NCBI GenBank assembly: GCA_016292295.1
Contig: JADNEJ010000201.1
Span: 1-7,032 of the forward strand
DNA length: 7,032 nt
Source: Candidatus Thiodictyon intracellulare
Lineage (GTDB): Bacteria > Pseudomonadota > Gammaproteobacteria > Chromatiales > Chromatiaceae
Direction of reading: 5' to 3'
Translations under genes and position numbers: made by a program
The notes under the pieces: model-generated
The model's database searches: none
Told to the model about the DNA's origin: nothing
The model's input: only the letters and a program-made list of their open reading frames with translations
Part shown: positions 1-5,401 of the stretch, piece by piece
How positions within the stretch are numbered: position 1 is the stretch's first letter
How the letters are laid out: each line of letters opens with the position of its first letter

Positions 1-58
1 CCGCCAGCGCGGCGCCGACGACCGCGGCCAGTCAGTTTGCCTGCTCTGACGCTGGCGG
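1..58. repeat. Small inverted repeat at left edge
   Basis: CCGCCAGCG at 1-9 is the exact reverse complement of CGCTGGCGG at 50-58. Inside it GTCAG (31-35) pairs with CTGAC (46-50). The window starts at the first base of the left arm, so the arm may be longer. I see no coding frame of note here. It could be the end of a larger repeat that continues outside the window. Confidence 0.4.
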
Positions 59-79
59 CGGGTGGCGGCATGGCGGGCG

Positions 80-100
80 TGGGCGGAGTTATGATCAAGG
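80..100 (-). repeat. Lone copy of the MITE terminal repeat
   Basis: This 21-bp stretch (TGGGCGGAGTTATGATCAAG plus G) differs by one base from 611-631, the right end of the complete 122-bp element at 511-632. The matching left end would lie about 20 bp outside the window, so this is either the visible tail of a third, more diverged copy or a solitary end. The sequence just to its left does not align clearly with the element interior. Confidence 0.6.
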
Positions 101-510
101 TCCTCACGATCGGTTACAGGGACGGGGGCAGCACGCAGTAAGGGCATCGCAGTGAACAAGTAGAACTCTGAAAAAATTGTAGCTTACGACATACTCCAAG
201 AGGTACCAGCTATTTTTGGGTTCACCGATAGCTTTAACAGGTGGGGATGGGCACCGCGCCGTCAGGCGGGTCTCAACGGGACAGGGATCGAGTCGCTCCC
301 ATCGTTATTTGGAGTAGTACGCATGTATAAGAATCCTGAAGTTTCAGGCTTTTTCAAGGGGGGCACCGGAGGGGCGGGGGTAGCGGTGAGGGGATTTTCG
401 AGGGGTTTGCAGAGATCCACGCAAACCCCTACGAAAACTCCAGACACCCAAGTGTTTGGCCCTGTGAGGGGTTCAGAACCAGGAAATTTCAGTAAGAATC
501 CACAACGCGA
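101..510. other. Lower-GC non-coding stretch with hairpins
   Basis: No convincing gene. The stretch is visibly richer in A and T than the rest of the window, especially 165-240. A 64-codon plus-strand frame opens with ATG at 323, eight bases after GGAG, and ends at 517 inside the MITE. Its third codon positions are only about half G or C, unlike the strongly GC-biased genes to the right, so I do not call it. A 94-codon minus-strand frame over 262-546 starts inside the MITE and is equally weak. Hairpins at 208-233 (6-bp stem), 395-437 and 442-461 suggest a structured RNA or palindromic repeat. Confidence 0.45.
395..437. repeat. Stem-loop, 16-bp stem with one bulge
   Basis: AGGGGTTTGC (401-410) pairs perfectly with GCAAACCCCT (421-430) across a 10-base loop. 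After a single bulged A at 431 the stem continues as TTTTCG (395-400) with CGAAAA (432-437). No T-run follows on either strand as a canonical intrinsic terminator would need. A second hairpin (442-461, 8-bp stem with one G-T pair) follows four bases later. Confidence 0.5.
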
Positions 511-632
511 GCCTTGATCACAAATCCGCCCAAGGCTGGCCGACACATGTGGTCTTACGCGCGCAAGACCATGTTCTGCATGGGAGCGGCGACGCCGGGG
601 CTGAACAAGGTGGGCGGAATTATGATCAAGGC
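511..632 (+). mobile_element. MITE-like element, copy 1
   Basis: This 122-bp unit has 22-bp terminal inverted repeats. The left end reads GCCTTGATCACAAATCCGCC and the right end, in reverse complement, GCCTTGATCATAATTCCGCC; only two bases differ over the 22. It encodes no transposase, so if mobile it would depend on an enzyme supplied elsewhere. A second full copy lies at 1621-1742 and a lone end at 80-100. I see no clear target-site duplication (GCGA left, CTCA right). It is open throughout in the frame of the downstream gene, but the proper start at 694 lies beyond it. It could supply promoter or RNA-structure signals to that gene. Confidence 0.75.
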
Positions 633-677
633 CTCACAGCGCGCACAGTATCAGATCGCCGCCGCACATCAGGTGGC

Positions 678-683
678 AGGAGG
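678..683 (+). promoter_or_regulatory. Ribosome binding site for the ATG at 694
   Basis: A consensus AGGAGG sits ten bases before ATG 694 and fixes that start over the longer open frame that begins in the MITE. The same site is conserved in the inverted copy as CCTCCT at 1571-1576, ten bases from the ATG at 1560. Confidence 0.75.
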
Positions 684-693
684 GGGCCGGCCA

Positions 694-1245
694 ATGATCA
701 CCCAAAGCGATGTGTGTGCGGATATTCCCTCCATCTTGATCCGTCTCAGGGCTTTGCGCAGACTCGATAACCATCGGGTGCTGCCGAAACTCATCCTGAT
801 CCTCGGGCAACTGCCGGGTGTGCAGTTGGATGTGCAGGAGCGTTATCACGCCTTGCGCAAGCTCGAGTTGACCGTTGTGCGGGTCGCCGCGGCCCTGGCC
901 CTGGCCCTGGCCCCGGCGCGGCTGGGGGTCAGTTCCGGGGCGAGTGGTGGTAGCGCCGGTCACAGTCGGGGTCCGAGCGCGCCGCCGAGCCTGGAACAGC
1001 GGCTCTATTCCGCGATGGCCCTCAACTGCGTGCACCTGCTGCACGACTTAGACCACGGACAAGGGTTTTTCTCCGATCAGCACGCCGCCGACCGGACCTG
1101 GGCGATCCGAACCGCCTTCCGCTTTTTCAGCCGCGAACTGCTCTACGCGGTCAAGACCTGGCGCGACTGGCCGGCGGGTGCCTGGCTGGCCTTGCACGAA
1201 CTTTTCGTGTATCTGGTGATGCGTGGCAACGTGCGCCTGCATGAC
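694..1245 (+). pseudogene. Truncated hypothetical gene, 184 codons retained
   Basis: The protein begins MITQSDVCADIPSILIRL and is rich in predicted helix: a leucine/arginine-rich start (residues 10-60), a low-complexity Ala/Leu then Ser/Gly linker (65-95), and a second helical part (100-180) with the motifs LLHDLDH, IRTAFRFFSREL, WPAGAWLALHELFVYL. No membrane segment or signal peptide is evident. After residue 184 the frame enters the inverted arm and stays open until 1920, but that tail is antisense of the arm and of the Uma2 fragment, so it is not native. The helical pattern recalls N-terminal regions of uncharacterised Chromatiaceae proteins, some I believe linked to PilZ-type signalling domains; this is memory only. 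It has a strong ribosome binding site and could still make a chimeric product of about 408 residues. Confidence 0.65.
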
Positions 1246-1560
1246 CGCGGAATAGAGCCGCTGTTCCAAGCTCGGCGGCACGCTCGGACCCCGACTGTGA
1301 CCGGCGCTACCACCACTCGCCCCGGAACTAGCCCCCAGCCGCGCCGGGGCCAGGGCCAGTGCCGCGGCGACCCGCACAACGGTCAACTCGAGCTTGCGCA
1401 AGGCGTGATAACGCTCCTGCACATCCAACTGCACACCCGGCAGTTGCCCGAGGATCAGGATGAGTTTCGGCAGCACCCGATGGTTATCGAGTCTGCGCAA
1501 AGCCCTGAGACGGATCAAGATGGAGGGAATATCCGCACACACATCGCTTTGGGTGATCAT
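1048..1560 (-). pseudogene. Inverted copy of the same gene start, fused to antisense core
   Basis: The first 105 or so codons duplicate those of the gene at 694: the same start MITQSDVCADIPSILIRL, the same AGGAGG spacing, one fewer Ala-Leu pair in the linker, and substitutions such as LGASSG for LGVSSG and PSVPPS for PSAPPS. From 1245 downward it reads the core in antisense, giving about 64 unrelated residues before a stop at 1048. The reading frame is intact across the duplicated part, so the duplication is either recent or the N-terminal part is still under selection. It probably has no native function. Confidence 0.65.
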
Positions 1561-1742
1561 TGGCCGGCCCCCTCCTGCCACCTGATGTGCGGCGGCGATC
1601 TGATACTGTGCGCGTTGTTGGCCTTGATCATAATTCCGCCCACCTTGTTCAGCCACGGCGTCGCTGCTCCCTTGCAGAACATGGTCTTGCGCGCGCAAAC
1701 CCACATGGGCCGGCCGGCCTTGGGCGGATTTGTGACCAAGGC
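1246..1742 (-). repeat. Right arm of ~500-bp inverted repeat
   Basis: This 497-bp arm is the inverted partner of 511-1014. Read on the minus strand it runs from the outer MITE end (1742) through the leader and ATG (1560) to CCGCG at 1246, where similarity stops. The 231-bp core between the arms (1015-1245) is single-copy. Because the core continues the left arm's reading frame naturally, I infer that this arm is the secondary copy and that its arrival cut the gene at codon 184. Confidence 0.92.
1621..1742 (-). mobile_element. MITE-like element, copy 2
   Basis: This is 122 bp, exactly the length of copy 1, and about 92% identical to it (ten substitutions by eye, no indels). Its 22-bp ends (1621-1642 and 1721-1742) are inverted repeats of each other with three differences. 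It faces copy 1, so the interval 511-1742 is bounded at both outer edges by the same terminus and has the outline of a composite unit. The Uma2 fragment ends 14 bp beyond its right edge. Confidence 0.75.
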
Positions 1743-1755
1743 CCACCGCGCGAAT

Positions 1756-2024
1756 TCAGCCGCGTCCCGCGCCAGGGATCGCAATCGGCACGTCCGGTGC
1801 GCGCAGCATCCCGGGCTCGGGGGAAAAGCCCGCGCCCACTCCACGTCCGGGTCGCTGCCCAGTACCGCGGCGCCAGTGAGATTGCCGGCGGCGTGCTCGG
1901 GTCCGGCGGAGGCGCAATAGAGCGGGTGGCCCTAGGAGAGTTCATAGCGGTCCCTATCGCGCAACTGATCGGCGTGAAAGCGGCCTTGCACGGGCTTGGG
2001 CGCGTGGGCGAGGGTGTTGCTCAT
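1756..2024 (-). pseudogene. Uma2-family endonuclease, 5' fragment
   Basis: The start MSNTLAHAPKPVQGRFHADQ, followed by LRDRDRYELS, GHPLYC, AGPEHAAGNLTGAAVLGSD and PDVEWA, matches my memory of the N-terminus of Uma2 (DUF820) proteins, a PD-(D/E)xK nuclease-like family abundant in purple sulfur bacteria and cyanobacteria. Start ATG is at 2024, with GAGGA at 2033-2037 eight bases upstream. Codon 31 is TAG (1932-1934) between ELS and GHP. After VEWA about ten bases appear lost relative to family members (expected A-G-V-D-A-G-F), and sense resumes in another frame as AGFSPEPGMLRAPDVPIAIP before TGA at 1756-1758. Family members are usually near 200 residues, so about two thirds is missing, including the catalytic core. 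The repeat island begins immediately downstream. Non-functional. Confidence 0.7.
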
Positions 2025-2051
2025 AGTCTGGGTCCTCGGCAGTCTTTCACT

Positions 2052-2963
2052 TCAGTTTGCACAAGGAGGCACTGTTTGCAAGCAGAAAGTCCCGCTCGCC
2101 CGCGGGCGGGGCCGATCCAGCGCGTCGGTGCTCAGGCGGGTCTCGTCCAGGATGCGGACGGTCAGCAGGTGCGGACCGTCCGCATCCTGGACGAGATCAG
2201 CCCCCATTCCCGCGACCCGCTCCCGCAGCCGGCGGCGGTCCGCCTCGCCGGCCGCCAGCACCGCGGCCAGGCGCCCGGCGAAATTGGCATCCGCGACCAG
2301 GGCGGCGATCCGGCCGATCTGTGCCGGGGTCAGCTCCGGCGGCAGCAGCAGGGCTTGCAGGGGTTCGGGCGCCGCGGCGGCCGATTCCTCAGGCCCGGCC
2401 CCAGCGGTCTTGACCGGCCCCAGGTGTGGGCCAAGCCGACGATGCAGCCCGGTGAGGAAGCGCCCCAGGTCCGCCAGGCCGTCCGGCGCGTCCGCTGCGG
2501 TGCCGGACCCCGCGGCGGGTCGCCCGCGCCGATGCCACAGGGCCAGGGCGGCGAGGGCCGCCGCCACCAGGGCCGGGCGCTGTGCATAGCGCCCGGCGCC
2601 GGCGAGCAGTGCCGCGGCGTCCGCCGCCCCCGCCAGTACCGCCGGCACCCGGGCGCTCGCGTCCAGGCAGCACGCGTGCAGCAGGGCCTTGAAGGGCCCC
2701 GGCAGGCGCCACCAGTCCTGGCGTAGGCGCTAATCGAGCAGAGCCGCGGAGAGTGCGTGCTCCAGTACCGCCAGGGCGTCCGCCATGGTGCGGGCCTCGG
2801 CGTGGAAGAGCCCGCGGATGCCGGGCCCGGCCCCGTCCCCGGCTGCGGTCTGGTCCGGGTCCGGCAGCGCCTCGGGCCGGGCCTCCAGGGCCGCGGTCAG
2901 GTCGGCCAGCAGGTCGGCGAGCCGCGGTAGCCCGGTTGCGGGCCCGCCGGGCGCCCGCTTCAT
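2052..2963 (-). pseudogene. Hypothetical protein Y, interrupted by TAG
   Basis: One frame of about 303 codons starts with ATG at 2963 (MKRAPGGPATGLPRL) and is broken at codon 78 by TAG (2730-2732) between SAALLD and RLRQDWWRLPGPFKALL. GC-rich coding-like sequence continues in the same frame on both sides, so the stop looks like a single nonsense mutation or a recoded codon. The product would be Ala/Leu-rich and mostly helical. One hydrophobic stretch (LVAAALAALALW, after the stop) might be a membrane helix; a segment LTPAQIGRIAALVADANF lies further on. The 22-bp-arm hairpin at 2142-2195 falls near the C-terminus, and the last 30 residues look atypical. The start lies 19 bp beyond the TGA of the upstream reading of gene X, so the two were probably cotranscribed. 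I recognise no family. Confidence 0.5.
2142..2195. repeat. Perfect 22-bp inverted repeat, 10-base loop
   Basis: CTCGTCCAGGATGCGGACGG (first 20 bases of the arm at 2142-2163) is perfectly complementary to the arm at 2174-2195, around AGCAGGTGCG. It lies inside the gene Y frame, where one arm encodes VRILDE and the other DLVQDA. No T-run follows, so it is not a standard terminator. It looks like a short templated (snap-back) inverted duplication. Confidence 0.85.
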
Positions 2964-3031
2964 CCGCTCTAAACCCGCGAGTCAAGCACAATAGACGCGG
3001 GTTGCGTCCGCCCGGCGCGCGGCCTCGTCCA

Positions 3032-3053
3032 ACCGACCGGTTCGCGGGTCGGT
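3032..3053 (-). repeat. Hairpin directly 3' of a TAG codon
   Basis: On the minus strand the TAG at 3056-3054 is followed at once by ACCGACC, an eight-base loop, and GGTCGGT (7-bp perfect stem). There is no T-run after it, so a Rho-independent terminator is unlikely. It may be a weak terminator or attenuator, or a chance structure in GC-rich DNA. Confidence 0.4.
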
Positions 3054-4109
3054 CTAGTGTTCGGTCGGTAGCGGTGCATTCAGGGCGCGGCCCAGGGACC
3101 GCCAGGCTAGGTCCAGCGTCGCGGTCAGGTTCGAGTCGGGGGGCGTGGCAGGGGCGCGGGCGGCGGGGTGGTGCCGTGTTCTGTCTGGGCCTCGGTGGGT
3201 GACGCGGCCGAGTCCTGGCGCAGGTGCGAGGGCGCGCCGAAGGTTAGCACGCCGGTTGCCGATAGCCCCCAGGCGCCCCAGTTGCCGCCGGCACCCGGGT
3301 TGACGGCAAAAGGTGCGAACCTGAATAAGTCCGCGCTTCCAGGTAGGGCCGGTCCGGCGGCCTCGATCGTGACTTCGGGCATCGTCTGAGCTGCCAGGTC
3401 ATCGGTCCGCGTAGCGGACCCTGCGGGGGCGGGGGCGATCTGTCGGGTCCGCCGTGCGGACCGATCGCCGCCGACCGGGACCATACCCGGAGCCGGAGCG
3501 TCCAAGGCCAGCCGCTCGTCGAGCAGCGCCAGTGCCGCCTCCAGGTGCAACGGCAGCTCGGCCCCGCGCACCGGCGCCCGACCGGCGCGGCGCCCATCTG
3601 CGCCCGGCGGGCGGCGGCGGGTCCGCCACCGCGGTCGCCGAGTCCGCGCCCGACTACAGCGGCTTGCCGAAGGGCCGTCCGCCGATCGACTCCACGCAGC
3701 GCAGCAGGTGATGGACCTCGCCGCAACCCTGCAGCCGGGCGAGATAGCGCCGCGCCGTACCTGGCTCGGCCCCGGTACGGACGAAGTCCGCGCCCAGGGC
3801 CGCGGCCAGTGTCCGCCGCTGCCCGGCCTGCCCGACCAGAGCGAACCAGTCCCGGCTCGGCCCCCGCTTGAGCGGATCCTGCACCGCGATGCTCAGGGCC
3901 GCCCGGGCGTGCCCGACCAACTGGGTGACCTTCTCTTGGCGCAGCCGGTAACGGCAGCCGGGTCCGTCGAACACCGCCTGATAGAGGTGGACCTCGCGCG
4001 CCCAGTCGGACCCGTACTGGTCCGGTTCATCGCCCGCGCGCTTGGTCAAGATGGCCGGGGCGACGGCGGTGGAACCGAGCACCAGGGCCGGCAGCAGGTC
4101 GCTGGCCAC
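3054..4109 (-). pseudogene. Hypothetical protein X, frameshifted
   Basis: A frame opens with GTG at 4109 (MASDLLPALVLGSTAVAPAI) and runs 151 codons to TAG at 3654-3656, through WAREVHLYQAVFDGPGCRY and QRRTLAAALGADFVRTG. Coding-like sequence continues past the TAG, switches frame near 3580-3620 to LPLHLEAALALLDERLALD and FRFAPFAVNPGAGGNWGAWG, then returns to the first frame near 3125-3170 as LTATLDLAWRSLGRALNAP to TAG at 3054-3056. If that TAG is read through, the frame reaches TGA at 2982-2984. A TGA at 4110-4112 lies immediately before the GTG and in the same frame, so X may be the C-terminal part of the upstream protein rather than a separate gene. A nested palindrome at 3401-3465 is embedded in the middle. 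No family recognised. Confidence 0.45.
3401..3465. repeat. Nested palindrome resembling a paired REP element
   Basis: Two 21-bp units face each other across a 23-base spacer (3422-3444). Each is itself a near-palindrome of GGTCCGC and GCGGACC halves around three bases (GTA in the left unit, CGT in the right). As inverted copies they match except in that central triplet. This is the layout of bacterial interspersed mosaic elements built from REP units. It lies inside the gene X frame and is translated there (DRSARR...SATRTDD). Confidence 0.65.
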
Positions 4110-5401
4110 TCAGATGGGGTCCCGCCGCTCGCCGGCACGCTCCGCGCACTCCTCCTCCCCGTAGCCGAGTACCAGCCCCAGGCCCGCCGCGTCGTCCGCC
4201 GACTCGCCGTCCGGCACCGGGGCGGACCTGGCCACCCAGCGACCGCGCTCACCGCGGCCGATACCTGGGGCAGCTAGGCCGTGGGCAGGTTCGCCAGGTC
4301 GCCCATCCAGCTCAGCATCAGGAGCCCCTGGTTGGGACCGCGCAATCGCGCCAGTGACTCAAGCCAGGCCGCGTCCGCGGCGCCCAGGCAGGCGCGCCCC
4401 CGCAGCACCACCAATGCCAGATCCACCCGCTCCAGGGCGCCGCCGAAGACTCGTCGGCGCAGCCAGCGCCGGCCCGCCGCCGCGTCGCACCGGTCCAGCC
4501 AGGCGCGGAACCGGCCGCCGGTCCCGAGTATGGCGGCCTAACCGGGCACCCAGAACAGGAGCTCGCCCCCCAGCGGGCGGGTCGCATCAGGACCCCGGGC
4601 AGGCGCAGGTGCAGCCGCCGCGGCAACAGCAGGTTCAGTGCCACGAGCCAGACCAGCGGCACTCCGACCGTTAGCCCCGCCCAGGCCGCCTGCTCGACCC
4701 ACTTGAGCCCGGACCAGCCGACCCCGAGCGCCCCGCGCCAAAGCCCGACCAGTCCGGCCCGCTCGTGGCCAGTAGGGCCACGGTGGCGCCGTCGCCGCCC
4801 AGGTACCAGAGCGGCAGCAGGGCGAGCGCCGGGATCAGTGCCAGGAGCCCCGACAGCCCGAAGGGCAGGGCGGCGAGCACCCGCCACCTTGCCGCCCCGG
4901 GCCCTCCAGTCATCATCGCCTCTTCCATCGCCCGCCGCAGATCGCCGTCCTCGCCCGGCCGCCCCCCCAGGTCCACCAGCAGCGGGGCGCCCAGGCGCAG
5001 GACCTGCCTCGGCGGCTCCTCCCAGCTTGCCGCCCGCTCCGGCGCCAGGTCCGTCAGGCGCCCCTCCGCCTGGTCGGTGAGCTCGGCTAAGTCCAGGTCC
5101 AGCCCCTGGGGCCTGGCCGCTACCAGCGCGAGGTTCCAGGCGAGCCCAGGCGGGCCGGCGTGCCCGTCCGCCGCGCTCGCGAGCCAGCCCAGGTCGCGGC
5201 CCTTGAGCCAGGCCTGGACGAAGGCCGTGAAGAAGGGCGATAGCGGCACCGCGCGCGACACCGACTCCGACGGCAACCTGGCCGGGCGCCGCCGGGGGCG
5301 CCGGGCCACGACCGGCGCAGATCCACTTCCCCCTGAGCGACCCGGTGGAGCCGATAGACCAGAGCCTGGTCCCGTGGCGGCGGCCCGGCCTGTGCCTCAC
5401 T
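4110..5401 (-). pseudogene. Two-helix membrane protein, multiply frameshifted
   Basis: Coding-like sequence begins beside the beta-helix stop (5397-5399). It reads SEAQAGPPPRDQALVYRLHR from about 5401, then changes frame near 5280-5326 to SRAVPLSPFFTAFVQAWLKG and WEEPPRQVLRLGAPLLVDLG. A first membrane helix follows (FGLSGLLALIPALALLPLWY). The frame changes again near 4740-4760 to a second helix (AGLTVGVPLVWLVALNLLLP), and again near 4570-4590 to ELLFWVPG, TAG (4538-4540), AAILGTGGRFRAWLDRCDA and LERVDLALVVLRG. TAG at 4274-4276 follows MGDLANLPTA, and a further frame, GRWVARSAPVPDGESADD, ends at TGA 4110-4112. About 430 codons in all. The likely topology is two helices separating two cytoplasmic parts. 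No clear ATG; GTG at 5398-5400 with an indel is possible. Family not recognised. Confidence 0.5.

Larger units (their letters stand above)
511..1014 (+). repeat. Left arm of ~500-bp inverted repeat
   Basis: This 504-bp arm is the imperfect reverse complement of 1246-1742. It holds the 122-bp MITE-like element (511-632), a leader with an AGGAGG ribosome binding site (678-683), and codons 1-107 of a gene starting at ATG 694. Relative to the other arm it has one extra CTGGCC unit (three copies at 895-912 versus two), one extra base near 633-640, and roughly twenty substitutions, of which about ten are in the MITE. Similarity ends abruptly at 1014. Confidence 0.92.

Noticed and set aside
1..100. 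Integron attC-like site
   Set aside because: The 9-bp arms and inner GTCAG/CTGAC pairs recall an attC fold, but the conserved GTTRRRY/RYYYAAC core sites are absent.
262..546. 94-codon minus-strand small protein
   Set aside because: It starts inside the MITE, lacks a ribosome binding site and has a base composition unlike the coding regions here. The opposing 64-codon plus frame is equally weak despite a GGAG at 311.
511..1742. Inverted repeat as a chimeric-amplification or assembly artefact
   Set aside because: A recent artefact would give identical arms. These differ by scattered substitutions, a 6-bp unit and a 1-bp indel, with more change in the MITE than in the coding part, so a real and somewhat aged duplication is more likely. 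Reads are still needed to confirm.
694..1920. A single intact 408-residue plus-strand protein
   Set aside because: Beyond 1245 the frame only reads the antisense of the inverted arm and of the Uma2 fragment. The native protein signal stops at the arm boundary.
2142..2195. Intrinsic terminator
   Set aside because: The stem is long and perfect, but no T-run follows on either strand and it lies within coding-like sequence.
1560..2726. Long plus-strand open frame of 388 codons
   Set aside because: It is the antisense of the Uma2 fragment and gene Y, low in complexity (Arg, Gly, Ala, Pro) and without a family pattern; a GC-rich shadow frame.
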